Positions 36,839 to 49,425 of a stretch of 64,000 nucleotides of DNA are shown here, piece after piece (the first letter of the stretch is position 1; each line of letters opens with the position of its first letter). The stretch comes from Clitopilus passeckerianus. Lineage: Eukaryota > Basidiomycota > Agaricomycetes > Agaricales > Entolomataceae. The stretch is taken from NCBI GenBank assembly GCA_944990035.1, contig CALYLX010000112.1:744001-808000 (forward strand), read 5' to 3'. Under the pieces are notes generated by a model. That model was not told the origin of the DNA. It did no database searches and worked only from the letters and a program-made list of their open reading frames with translations. A program made the position numbers and the translations under genes.

Positions 36839-38088
36839 ATGTCACTCTCAGCAATAATCAACGACTCAAACCAACCGTTCATTCTTCTACAGTCCTCCTG
36901 TGCCCAGTCATGCATTCCAATACTTCGCCAATTAGTCGTGCAGAGTCATAAATCCCCGACTGTACAGCGCTTGCTATTCTCGTTTCTCGTTGCACCAACA
37001 GATCTTCTTGAGGAAGGGAAACATCTACCTGAGAATCTCGAAGTTCATGATTTTACCGCAGCCATCCCAGGCTATTCCGACCTGGTGGTGGATCCGTTGA
37101 AGGTCATCTCATCAGCTATAGCTAAGAGTGGGAAAACAGCGTCCTTCTTGGAACAGTACTGACGGTTTTTGTGTACGAACAGGCAGCGGACCATTGCAGG
37201 TTATCATAGACTCGGTCGATGTCGTTTTAGAAGATGATGGGACAATATCTCGTGCTTACACTGGACTTCTTGAAATCTCGAAAACAATACGCAAGCGTGG
37301 AGGTAACAAGATTTGACTATTTTCACGAAACATTCCAGGCCCTTAGGTTTTATCTAGGTTCTCTGATCATACACACCTTCCAACCATCCCAGCTCGTTCC
37401 TCTTCTCCTTCAACCATCTTTTAGCCCTTCTGTGACCTACCTCATAACACACCCTCCGGCACTCATTCGGCATCTAGCAAAGGAATATCTTGTATTACCA
37501 CCACCGGTCTCTGACTCACCCAAGTTCTGGAACGCATTTCTACCTCTGGCTGAACGCATCCATGATGTGGAATACCTTGTATATGGATTAGATGGAGAGG
37601 GTAGTGGCGCCCCTCACGAAATCGTTGTGGAATTCCTCCTCAGGACCAGAGATGGCACCGCCAGACGGAGAAACATCGAACGAGGGTTCGAGGGCTGGAA
37701 TGTTCCGGAGGCAAAGCCGTGCCCTTTGACCAAACTCGATATCCTGAAGGGTATATGGAAAACAAATCCACAAAACGAAGAGGTGAGAAACCTTCTTCCT
37801 CTACATCGCAACGACGGCTAGATTCTGTAACACTTTAGGTTTCCCCGGAATCTTCACATCAGACCTCCTTCAATTTACAATTGACGGATGCACAAAGCAA
37901 TCTCGGGCACAGGTTCCGCTCCCTTATGCGCATGAAGGTCGGTTGTTGCTAAGACTTTGTTCCGTTCAAATCAAAATTAAAACTTCATGGCAGGGAAAGG
38001 CACCGCTGCGGTCCCTGCGATTTACTATGATCCTGATTCTGCTGACGATATGGATGACGACGACCCCGACGAGGACCTTAACATCTAG
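36839..38088 (+). CDS. ELP5: Elongator complex subunit ELP5
   Basis: Part of the Elp456 RecA-like ring needed for wobble-uridine modification of tRNAs. Recognised blocks are VIIDSVDVVLEDDGTISRAY, SPSVTYLITHPPALIRHLA, ERIHDVEYLVYGLDGEGSG, KGIWK, SFNLQLTDAQ, RAQVPLPYAHEGKG and the acidic end DPDSADDMDDDDPDEDL. Introns at about 37129-37182, 37314-37350, 37780-37838 and 37936-37990 are needed; the second is unusually short at about 37 nt. One A is missing at 37894-37896; with it the frame passes from LQLTDAQ into the conserved PLPYAHEG end. Confidence 0.85.
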
Positions 38089-38602
38089 TATAAATTGATG
38101 CAGACAACTGGAGGCAAAGACCGGGATTACAGCTGGTTTATAATCTTGATTCTGTTGAAAAGGCATACATGCTTACGTGCACTCTTGTCCAATGGCAAAA
38201 CCCGAAATAATCATCCTCGTTTTGGAAACACGCAATCGAATGGCAACAAAAACGACAAGTCATCTGGTAAAGGAGCTCATATCTGATCTGCGCCACCTCC
38301 TGGACACTGTGCTGTCTCCACGCGTGGTTTCTGCTCCTGGGAGCTGGGTAGAGACTGCCTTATTGCCGTCATAGGATTACGCAGGGTCGCAGAGGGGCCC
38401 AGGCGTAATGAAAGAACTTGTCTCTGTAGACATCTGTCAAAACCAAGAGCAGCCATAATAAGCGGAAATCGTATTTGGACAAAGAAATCTATAACCTTCA
38501 ACTTCCGAGATTTATCGGATCCCGTCGGAGTAGTAGTGCGGTCTCCATTTTCTGCACAGTCGAGGCGAATTAACAAATGCTTAGTTCAAGAAATTGTGCA
38601 AT
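38089..38602. other. Convergent intergenic region
   Basis: About 510 bp between the ELP5 stop and the stop of the minus-strand orphan. Short frames in both directions lack any recognisable pattern. I see no RNA gene or repeat. Confidence 0.4.
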
Positions 38603-39691
38603 TTAACCTAGATCTAGACCTCCTAAAGAATTCTTCCGGGTGGATGGTACCAAGAGACCCTTGATTTTGTGTCCAACTCGTCGTAGCGACGTCACCCACA
38701 TGCTGAGACAATGCGCAGAAGTTTCCAGCCGTGTTGTGTTTTCTACGCCACTTTCTGACAGCTGGAATGATCGGGTGGAGGTCCTATCTCCGTGTTCAAG
38801 AGACTGTCCTTGCGCTTTATTGGTCTGCAAATTTTCTGGAGAGGCCGGAAGACTGAGTGAGAAGGAAGGGGCGTCGAGAGACAAGATGGAGTTGAGCTCC
38901 GATCCAAAAGACGGTTTTCTCAGCACAAATTCAGGCCGGAGAATAACCGTATTTTTCTTAGCAGGAAAAGTGTCGACATCAGCGCTGGATTTGGGAGATA
39001 AAGCCGTTATATCACGGAGGGTACGTGACTCTGCCTCTAGCTGAGGTTGATCAGGGTAGTCCAGGGATAACGACAGATCGAGAGATTCTGCTGTTGAGAG
39101 TTCATTACAGTAAATAGTTTTCTGAAGTGACCGACGTAGAGCCAACGGCTGGAAAGGACGACAAGTCGCTTCAATTGGGTCGTGTTCGAACCCATCAGGA
39201 GATGAGAATGAGTTTTCAGAAGGTATCTCGGGGAGGTCGAATGCACTAGATCCAGGCATACGCCCACCTGCCAAGCTAAAGTAGCTGACACTCCTCTGGG
39301 TATGTTCTTCGTATATGCGCATTTCTGAAGCTCCTTCTTCCTCTATCGTCTGCATCCTGAATCCAGGCTGGTCGACGGAATCCGAGTTGGTCAGGGTGTC
39401 TCCAGACGTTGACGGGACAGTTGTAGTGGAGTTATTCGTGCCAAAGTTCTGCGACAGTCCATGAGTCAAGCTGTGGGGTTCGTGTTCTCCCGATATGCGA
39501 GAGAATGAGCTGAGGACATCTTCTGAGAAGTCAATGGGTGGAGCAGTTGGTTCAAGGGAGAGGCATAGAGTAGCCACGCTATTAAGGCTGGGATTGCTGG
39601 CGAGCTGCTCGGCAGAGAAGGCGGGCCAAGCACCAGGGAACACTGGGGAGGAGCATCGACTGGTGGAAGAAACAGTCTCTGGAAGTGCCAT
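38603..39691 (-). CDS. Orphan Ser/Leu-rich protein, single exon, 362 aa
   Basis: I do not recognise this protein. It is one uninterrupted frame from ATG 39691, unusual in this intron-rich region. It is Ser-rich and acidic with SxxS-type low complexity, short hydrophobic patches (LSLSLDYPD, SILSLDAPSFSLSLP) and a basic C-terminus (VTSLRRVGHKIKGLLVPSTRK). There is no signal peptide, membrane span or known domain. It lies just downstream of aspartate aminotransferase on the same strand, about 150 bp away, and is probably a lineage-restricted regulatory or disordered protein. Confidence 0.55.
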   Translation of the reverse strand: MALPETVSSTSRCSSPVFPGAWPAFSAEQLASNPSLNSVATLCLSLEPTAPPIDFSEDVLSSFSRISGEHEPHSLTHGLSQNFGTNNSTTTVPSTSGDTLTNSDSVDQPGFRMQTIEEEGASEMRIYEEHTQRSVSYFSLAGGRMPGSSAFDLPEIPSENSFSSPDGFEHDPIEATCRPFQPLALRRSLQKTIYCNELSTAESLDLSLSLDYPDQPQLEAESRTLRDITALSPKSSADVDTFPAKKNTVILRPEFVLRKPSFGSELNSILSLDAPSFSLSLPASPENLQTNKAQGQSLEHGDRTSTRSFQLSESGVENTTRLETSAHCLSMWVTSLRRVGHKIKGLLVPSTRKNSLGGLDLG

Positions 39692-39844
39692 GGTGGTAGC
39701 GAGTCAAGTGGTGAAAGAGAAGAACGAAACTCTGATGGGGCTGGCATCCACAGCTTGCGCATACATGCAGGTATTTCAGTTGGCAGAATGCTAGATGCTT
39801 GATTTTTTTTCTACTCTAGAGGTATTAGAAGGTATCGATCGTAG

Positions 39845-41424
<1,580 letters not shown>

Positions 41425-41610
41425 GGTTGTGGGTTTGGAGAGAAAAGCAGTCGGCGGTTTAGTCCGAGATTGCGGCGTTAAAAGCGTCGGTGGTCAGAAT
41501 AGACCCTAACCCTAGATCAGGGCTTAGGACTCCGGCAAGATTATCAGAAATCTTTGGCTAGAGTCATCATACTGAGTCAACCAGAATCACCTTAAGCTAT
41601 AACTATCATC
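41425..41610. promoter_or_regulatory. 186-bp bidirectional promoter with telomere-like motif
   Basis: Sits between the start codons of aspartate aminotransferase and aspartyl-tRNA synthetase. It contains CCCTAACCCTAG at 41504-41515, i.e. nearly two telomeric repeat units. In yeast, Tbf1 binds such motifs in promoters; a similar role here is only a suggestion. Confidence 0.5.
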
Positions 41611-43670
41611 ATGGCGGAAGAAGACAAGCCAGCTCAAACTCAAGCACCAGAGCAGCCTACAGAAGAGTAAGCTATCTTTCTGAGGTTTAAACCCATCTCA
41701 ATAACAATCGATGGTCTTTCTAGAGGGAAGGAGCCGTCCAAGAGCGAGCTGAAGAAACGTGCGAAACAAGCCGAAAAGGAAAAGAAAGCCGCCGAAAAGG
41801 CTGCTAAACAGGCAGAACTGGCCAAAAAACAGGAAGAGGCGAACGTTGTCAGTTTCGAAGCTTTAAAAAGCGTTAAAGCTACCCTGACCGTTTTGACAGG
41901 ACCATGCCAAAGATAACTATGGTCAACTTCCTCTCAACCAATCGCAAGAGCGGCCACGTAAAGAGAGGGCTCAGATTAATACATTATCTGGCCGCGATGG
42001 AGAAACAGTTCTCTTTCGAGCTCGTATACATACATCCCGAGCGAAATCGGCCAAACTTGGATTTATAGTCTTCCGACAACGCACACACTCTGTACAGGCT
42101 GTTCTCAGTGTTGATCGACCTTCAACCTCAAGGCAGATGATCAAGTGGGCATGTGGGCTGGACACTGAGAGTATTGTGCTAGTTGAAGGCGCCGTTCAGA
42201 AGAGTCCTGTTCCCATTGAAGGCGCAACAGTCAAAGATGTGGAAATTCACGTCGATAAGGTTTGTGTCTTTGCATGACATATGTGCCATATAACGTATTA
42301 CTCCTGTTTCCAGATCTATTGCATTTCAAGGATTGAAGGACGCCTTCCCTTCTCCTTAGATGATGCTTCCAGGCCAGAACAAGCCGAAGATGCTTCAAAG
42401 CCAGAACCTGAGGATCAGGTTGCTGAGACGGGTGATGCTCAATTTAACAAAGTTCTCCTTGATACTCGTCTTGATAACCGAGTTATCGACTTGAGGGTAC
42501 GCAGTAATATCGCCCCTCCTTACTCCGTCATGATTCTAAATGTCTCGGTAGACTCAAACCAACCAAGCTGTCTTCAGGCTGCAGTCAGCAGTCGGCGACC
42601 TGTTCCGTGAACATCTGACCGCTCATGGATTCATCGAGATCCATACACCGAAGCTGCAGGGGCAAGCAACCGAGTCCGGCGCGTCCGTCTTCAAAGTTGG
42701 TTACTTCAAAGGTATCATTCAGCCACGATCAAGTCAATATCAGGTTTTGACCTAGCTGATTACAGGGAATGCTTTCCTTGCCCAGTCACCACAGCTTCAT
42801 AAACAGATGGCAATTGCCGCTGATTTCGAGCGTGTTTACGAGATCGGGCCCGTCTTCCGAGCAGAGAACTCGAATACCCACAGGCACTTGACGGAGTTTA
42901 TTGGGCTTGATCTGGAGATGACGATTGACGAGCACTACCATGAAGTCATGGAGATGCTCGATGGCATGTTCTTGAGCATCTTTAGAGGACTCAGGCAAAG
43001 TATAGTCATGAGATCGAGACCATCAGAAAACAGTTCCCTGCTGACGAGTTCAAGTGGAGAGAAGGACCCGAAGGAACATTGAGATTGACATACAAAGAGG
43101 CCATTCAAATGCTTAATGACGATGGCGTTCCCCTCGGACCCACGGACGATATTAAGTGAGTCGAGAAATGACTGTGAACTTTTCCGTATGTGGCGTACTA
43201 AAGATCTGTCAAATCATAGCACGGAAAACGAGAAACGGCTTGGAAGACTCGTTAAGGCGAAGTATGACACCGACTACTTTATCATTGACAAGTTCCCTAT
43301 GGAGCTCCGTCCCTTCTATACTATGCCTGATTCGGAAGATCCTGTGAGTCGGATGGACTGAAATTTGTGGAATTGTTCGCTAACAAGAAATCAGACACTG
43401 TCAAATTCATACGATTTCTTCATGCGCGGTGAAGAAATCCTGTCTGGAGCCCAGCGTATCCATGACGCGCAGGTTCTCTGCGAGAAGATGCGAAGCAAGG
43501 GTGTCGATCCTGACAGCATGAAGGATTACGTGAACGCGTTCCGTATGGGCTGTGCTCCGCACGGTGGAGGTGGCATTGGGTTGGAGCGCGTCGTGATGCT
43601 CTTCCTGAAGCTAAACAATATCAGGCGGGCATCCTTGTTCCCCAGAGACCCAAAGAGATTGGAGCCTTAA
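41611..43670 (+). CDS. DPS1: Aspartyl-tRNA synthetase, cytoplasmic
   Basis: Class IIb synthetase. A Lys/Ala/Glu-rich N-terminal extension ([18 protein letters not shown]) precedes the OB-fold anticodon domain ([20 protein letters not shown] ... [17 protein letters not shown]). The catalytic core follows: motif 1 near [12 protein letters not shown], motif 2 [44 protein letters not shown] and motif 3 [13 protein letters not shown], ending [10 protein letters not shown]. Seven or so introns. One A is missing at 42997-42999 (after RQ); with it the frame continues as [18 protein letters not shown]. As written the protein would stop about 27 codons later, lacking motif 3, which is implausible for an essential gene. 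Confidence 0.95.
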
Positions 43671-43922
43671 ATGGGCCCTCGATTGGTCGCATAACAAAGA
43701 ATAGACTGATAATACAATCGGAGTTAGTTGAACCGTTGGAGCGTCCTGTCCCGAATAGAAGCTAGTGGATTGATCGCAACCTGGACGAGAATGGTATAGC
43801 TGCACGCAAGATTTTCCTCATCCCTTAAGTATGCGTTTCGAAGGTTGGCATGACTGGAGGTTGCTTACTCGGTCTCTCTTTCCGCCGCCCACTTCGAGCT
43901 CGCTCCCTCTGTCGAGCTCAAG

Positions 43923-44510
43923 ATGTTCCTCCCCCGCCATGCCACTGTCCTTGAGGACTGTGCACCCGACAGCGCATGTCTACCGGTGCAAGCTCTCGCA
44001 GGTCAAGACCCGTCAGAACAAGAGTCTGGACCCTCAATGAACCCAACAACTGATTGGAGTGGACCGGGACCGCACAGATACATTGGCATTGGCATAGTGG
44101 CAGGACTCATCCTCGTCGTTCTCGTCCTCTACCTAACATGCGCTCGAAGACCGAGACGGTTTTTCAACCGATTCCGCCGGAAAAGCCAGCCTGCAGACGA
44201 GCAAATGCAGCAAGCAAAAGATGCCTTTGTTGCGCCCAATCCTCTCATAACGCGTCCAGAAAAGGCTCGACCTAAAAGTGGAAGGTCTGGTCAAAGTGTC
44301 GGCTTCGTCGGCAATAGAATGGTTGCTGAACACGCGACCGACAATTATGTCGTCCAACACCAATGGGATGTACAACAGCCTCATTCACAGGTATGGGTTC
44401 CGCTTATTGTAATCGTTGCCCATTTCTTACCAGTGTACTTGCAGGCTAACTACAGTTCTGACGATCACTCACAAACACCCATATACCCACTTCGCCGACC
44501 ACGAACTTAA
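43923..44510 (+). CDS. Small single-pass membrane protein, unknown
   Basis: No family recognised. Residues 1-50 are polar with four Cys/Pro-containing turns. A strong membrane span (YIGIGIVAGLILVVLVLYL) is followed by a basic Arg-rich stop-transfer (CARRPRRFFNRFRRK), giving N-out/C-in topology without an obvious cleavable signal. The C-terminal tail is polar. A 54-nt GTATGG..CAG segment at about 44392-44446 is in frame and stop-free, so it could be either a retained intron or coding. Without it the product is about 177 residues. The gene sits alone between DPS1 and PIL1-like. Confidence 0.55.
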   Translation: MFLPRHATVLEDCAPDSACLPVQALAGQDPSEQESGPSMNPTTDWSGPGPHRYIGIGIVAGLILVVLVLYLTCARRPRRFFNRFRRKSQPADEQMQQAKDAFVAPNPLITRPEKARPKSGRSGQSVGFVGNRMVAEHATDNYVVQHQWDVQQPHSQVWVPLIVIVAHFLPVYLQANYSSDDHSQTPIYPLRRPRT

Positions 44511-44739
44511 GCCTTTCCTTGTTCAAGGACCACAACCTTCACCATCTCTTGCCTACCATACACTTGTACTATCATAGACATGTCCTTGCAGAACCATAAT
44601 CGCACCCGTCACTCTCTTGTACATATATAATCATTCTACAACAGTAAAAAAACAATACAAGTAATTTGCATATAAGTACCACACTCTTTGTTCAGGATAG
44701 ATTACTACACAATTCATTGTGTCCTTTGCAGTCCATCTG

Positions 44740-46589
44740 TTAAAACTCCTTGTAGCCGGGAGGAGCCTCATCTTGATCAGGTTTCTTATCAGTTGAAGGT
44801 CCCGCATTACCGTGCAAGATCCTCTCCCTCTCCTCGCGTTCGAGCCTCTTCTTCTCATCCTCGGCGCTCTCATACTTGGGCTGTTCAGCACCGGGCATGG
44901 CGTTGGTAGGAGGATGAGCAGTCGGCATAGCCTGACCGTGCGCAGCGGCGAGTCTCCTTTTCTCTTCCTCTGCAGTCTCAAACGAGGGTGGCAGTCCAGT
45001 TGCTGCGGCACCAACTGGGGGAGGGGCGGTGTTATTGTTCCCACTGGATGAATTAGAGTGGATTGCAAGGAGAGAGCCACTCTTGGGGCCTGGTCCTCCA
45101 TCTTGAGCGGGTACAGGAACACCCGTTTCCGCTATGGTAGGCGTCACTGCGGGAAGGGCATTAGCCTGAGAGGTAGATTCAGGGTGTGGCATGGTGGTCG
45201 TAGCAGAGTTGGGCAATTGATTCTGAATTGGCGAAGTAGGGATCGTGGCGGGAGATTGGTTGAGTGCTGCTACATTGACAGGAGGAGAGCTTGATGAAGA
45301 ATGGGGAGAGGGACTCTGGGTAATGTGTTGTCCTTCAGTAGGGTTGAATGCTGGAGGCTGGGCGGGAGGCTTATATTCATGGGGTACAGGGACAGGGGCC
45401 CCAGCGACATGGGTAGCAGAAGAGGTGCTGGGCACGTCAGAGTTGATTCTCGAAAGCTCAGATGCGTGACTCTCGCCAAAGCTGCGAGTATCAGACCGGT
45501 GAAGATCAGAGGCACTGAGATCCTGAGGTAGGTTGATATGGCCCGTCTTGTAATTATCAAGAGCGCGCTGCAAAGATGCACGAGCTGCCCCGGTGGCCTG
45601 AGCACCTGTGTAGGGGTGTTCTGGGGTAGGGGGAACAACTGGGAGTGCACCGATAATGGGTGTGGCTGCTTGGCACAGAAGAACCAACTTTTCGCCATAC
45701 TATTGCAAGACAATGGTCAGAATGCGAGAATGCATCCCCAAGCGACATGCAACGAACCTCGCGTAAAGCCTCCCACTTCAGTTGCTCACTCTCCCGAATC
45801 CCCTTGCGTTTGAGAGAACGAATCTCCTGTTCTTGGGCTTCGTCTTCGAGCTCTGCCCGGTGGAGTTGCTCTCTCAGCTCTGTGATCTTCCTGTCATTAC
45901 CCTTCTGCTGATCGTGCTCTAGCTTCGAGAGCTGTTGTTGTATCCCAGTGCGAATGTTACGCTTTGGAGCGATTGCAGTCTCAGCATCGCGGAGAGCCTT
46001 CAACGGAACGCGAGCAGCGTTGAGCTTATCGGCAAGAGAACCAGCCAAGGAACCATGGACGAAATTGAGATAAGCAAGCCTATCAGTGACTGCAAAGAGG
46101 ACGTCATTGAGCCACCATTACTGCGGATGAAGGGAACAACACCACACATACCATCCTTTAGATCTTCGGGCTCGGTCTGACCCCAAGTATAGAGCTCCTT
46201 GCTCTGAGATTTGGAGTCCCTCGCAGTGCTCTCAAAATCAAGAGAAATGCTCTTCTCGATGGTAACGATCCTTTGAACTGGAGTTGAAGACCTAACGATG
46301 ACGGCATTAGTTTGATCGTCGTATCGCACATCGTCGAACGACGATAAACTCACGTATACTGCTGGCCAAAGGCGCGAATCTGGTTCGAGATGGCACCGAA
46401 AGCATGCGATCTACCGCTACCTTGAGTTGCGGCTTGTTGGCTGCTGGTGACACCTTGGTTAGCTGCGGTTTCGGGGCTTGTGCTTGAGGGCCGACCATGG
46501 CCAGTAGGCAAATGCCCAGCTAGGGGCGATGCATTAATAGCAGATTGAGCTTTGTCTGCAACAGACGAGAGATATTTAGACAAAGGCAT
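44740..46589 (-). CDS. Eisosome component PIL1/LSP1-like BAR-domain protein
   Basis: Cytoplasmic protein that shapes plasma-membrane furrows and binds PI(4,5)P2. The start at 46589 gives MPLSKYLSSVADKAQ. The Pil1 core follows across introns: a TPVQRIVTIEKSISLDFEST block, ELYTWGQTEPEDLKD, DRLAYLNFVHGSLAGSLADK and a coiled coil rich in Lys/Glu (ITELREQLHRAELEDEAQEQ). A YGEKLVLLCQAATPI block completes the BAR region. A roughly 300-residue Pro/Ser-rich tail then ends in Lys/Glu clusters and EAPPGYKEF. The tail is longer than in yeast Pil1. Four short introns; frame intact. Confidence 0.85.
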
Positions 46590-46735
46590 TGAGTTTGTTG
46601 GTTGAGGAAGAAAGAGGTATGGCGCAATTAGAGGTGTATTTAAATAGCGACAGCCCAGACTATGAGGCTGTGTGGAGTATAGCAAGTGTGCCAAACAAAG
46701 TCAAAAACACTGGTTATTGGGAATAAAATCGACGA

Positions 46736-47864
46736 TTAGACTATGATCTTCTTGGCAGCTTTGCCCTTCTTCTCCGAGTCCTTGTGAGAGAGGAACTCTA
46801 CTTCCGTGGCCAGTGGCCCTCCTAGCTTCTGGCCCTCAGAGAAACCAAGAACACTTGTCTTGAAGTGCTTGCCAACACCTTCAATTCGTTCACGCAGGTT
46901 TGTGTCGTCGTCGTTGGACGACGGGGCTAACCGAGTCCAAATCGACAACCTGTAGAACTGCGGACGCGTAGATACGATGACCCCGGTGATCAGGGACTTG
47001 GGAGGTGCCTCTGAGGGGTCGGCTTGCAAGGGAACCGGATCAAACGTCTCCCCGATTGCAGCCAGCATCTAATCTTGGGATGAGCGCCACGACGCGTTCA
47101 AGAAAGTCGATTGCGTACCGTGAAGAGCCACATCTTGTCGACGTTATTTCGATTCTTGTCTTTGGGTAGTTGAATGCTCCACTTTCCACCATTCTTATTT
47201 GCTTCGTCTTCCCAAGCCGGAATGATGCCCTCCTGTTCAACGATTAGTCTACTGCGCATGGATTCTAATCGACAGGTAGATGCATGCCTTGAATAGGTAG
47301 TAGTTTGCTTTCTGTGGTAGCTGGGAAGGTGGTATAATGTTATTGTATAATCTGCGTGAATAGATAATCAGCATCATAGATACGGAGAATCGCACGTCAA
47401 GACTTACCCCCAGAACTCTTCAACGCTATCGAAGTTAATAACTCGTTTTATATCCTCCATCCAGCCCTGGGCAGCAGCGCTTACGCCGGGTGTTTGGGGA
47501 AGCGGAGTTTGAGGAAAGGCCGAACTTGGAGTCTGAGGGAGATTACGGCCCTTGGTTGAGGGAGAATCGAACCAGAGAGTCCAAGAAGCATAGAGAGGGT
47601 GCTACAGGCGATCAAAGAAGGTCAAGCACAGTTCGCTGTGGTTTAAAATGTGAGTTCAGAGCGCACCTTGACATTGAAGTTGGTGGGATCGCTGAAGACA
47701 GTCCTGATGCCTTCCGCTTGAGCCTGCATGTCGACTTCTTGGATTTCACCCTGTTCGCTGGACTCATCGTTGTCGGTAGAATTAGCCACAGAGTGATCAG
47801 CGAGAGCAGCAGAGAGCGCAGCTCTCGAGGCTTGCAAAGCTTGACCAGATAGACCTGAAGCCAT
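46736..47864 (-). CDS. Translation initiation factor eIF4E
   Basis: mRNA cap-binding protein. An acidic N-terminus leads into HPLYASWTLWFDSPS (first cap-stacking Trp region), SVEEFWGLYNNI (second), ANYYLFKEGIIPAWEDEANK (third conserved Trp-Glu), GGKWSIQLPK and DKMWLFTMLAAIGETF. The end is KKGKAAKKIIV. Introns near 47595-47655, 47350-47410, 47233-47290 and 47071-47120 all join in frame. It is divergent from the mitochondrial carrier, with about 265 bp between start codons. Confidence 0.93.
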
Positions 47865-48129
47865 TGCAAAAAGGAGGAATATAGAAAATAATAAACAGAA
47901 AAGAAATCTAAATGTTTATTTTTCGGTTGGAGGGAATGCGGAGAGTTTCTTTGAGATGTTGCTAAGAAAAAGCTTGCCGATGCTCACATTCACTGTGTAC
48001 ACTGGGGCCGGTAAAGTCACGTGCTCACTCCGGCCGAATCGCCGAATGACTCTTATCAGATAAACTCCTTTTGCTTGCCACTTTCCGCTTACTAATCACT
48101 CACCTTTCCTCCGGGTCACCCCCACCTAC

Positions 48130-49305
48130 ATGGATCCATTCCATGCAAAGATTGTCGCTGCAGCGACGGGCTCAACAATAACGGCGCTGACGAGTAAGTC
48201 TATCTACTGCTCTTGGGGCAGGCATAATACTGACCAAGTAAAGTGACGCCGTTCGATGTCGTCAAAACCAGGCTGCAGACACAACCTCCCGCTTCTCAGT
48301 CTCGTCCGCTTTTCCCTCGACCTCCTCAAAATGCTTGTTGTCTAACAACAAAATCAGCTCCATCTCCTACCTGTGTCAGAGGTATTTCATCCATTGCCCA
48401 CCCAATACATGGAGAGGTCGTTTGTCTCTGGGACCACGGGGTTCTGCGGACTGAACGAGTCAATGGATTTTACGACGCAGTACGGCATGTATGGCGAGCA
48501 GAAGGTGCAAGAGGACTCTGGAAGGGAGCAGGAACATCACTGTATGCTGCCTTTTAACTTGATTCTGACTCTGCCATTACACTGATATCGTCTCTCAGAC
48601 TAATTGGAGTACCGTCGTCAACTGCTTACATTCTTACATATGATCATCTCCTCAAGGTTGCTCTTCCCTCAATCCTCCCCGGACCCATTGTACCACTAGC
48701 AGCTGGTGTCATAGCCAGGATGGGCATTGCAACCATTGCTTCACCTCTCGAACTCGTGCGGACGAACCTCCAGTCAACACCGCTTTCTCCTGATAACCCC
48801 CATACCCTTCGTTCGGTATTGACTTCAGTACGAGTTATTGTTCAAGAACGGGTATTTCTTTCCTCTGGAAAGGTCTCGGTCCGACACTATGGCGAGACGT
48901 CCCCTTCTCGGGTATTTATTGGGCCAGCTACGAAGCTTGCAAAAGTGCGTTCGCAAAAAGAGGCCATTCCGGATCATCCGTGGCATTCGTCAGTGGTGCC
49001 GGCAGCGGCATTCTCGCAGCATTTATCGTATCCCCTTTTGATGTTCTGAAAACACGGAGACAAGCCCTCCTCATGGCTCCTTTATCAAATGACATCACCT
49101 CCACTATGCCTCTGTTAGCACGGATTGTACGGACAGAGGGCTTCCCAGCTCTGTTTGCTGGACTCATGCCTCGCATGGCCAAAATTGCACCTGCATGTGG
49201 TATCATGATTGCATGTTACGAGGTAAGCCCTCCGAAATAATTCTCGAGTGCAAGCACTGACTTTTTCTGTAGGGTATCGGGTCATCGTTAGCACAGAAAC
49301 ATTAA
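48130..49305 (+). CDS. MTM1: Mitochondrial carrier, MTM1 / SLC25A39-like
   Basis: Inner-membrane solute carrier. The start MDPFHAKIVAAATGST leads into the carrier signature TPFDVVKTRLQT, the linker typical of MTM1 and GFYDAVRHVWRAEGARGLWKG. The second repeat has SPLELVRTNLQS; the third has SPFDVLKTRRQ and ending blocks AGLMPRMAKIAPACGIMIA. SLC25A39/MTM1 is tied to glutathione import and manganese/iron handling in mitochondria. One A is missing at 48846-48847; with it the reading resumes GISFLWKGLGPTLWRDVPF and GIYWASYEACKSAF. Three clear introns. It converges on the VAM7-like gene with about 120 bp between stops. Confidence 0.9.
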
Positions 49306-49425
49306 TCTATTGACACACTGGTAGACCATATACACATACATACATACATTCCGGGAGTAGAGTACAAAATACCTAGATTACTTGTAAAGCCGTACCTACG
49401 TTGTAATTAACACCACACACTCAAA

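Noticed and set aside
44631..45122. Minus-strand frame overlapping the PIL1-like tail
   Set aside because: Shadow of the Pro/Ser-rich PIL1-like tail in another frame.
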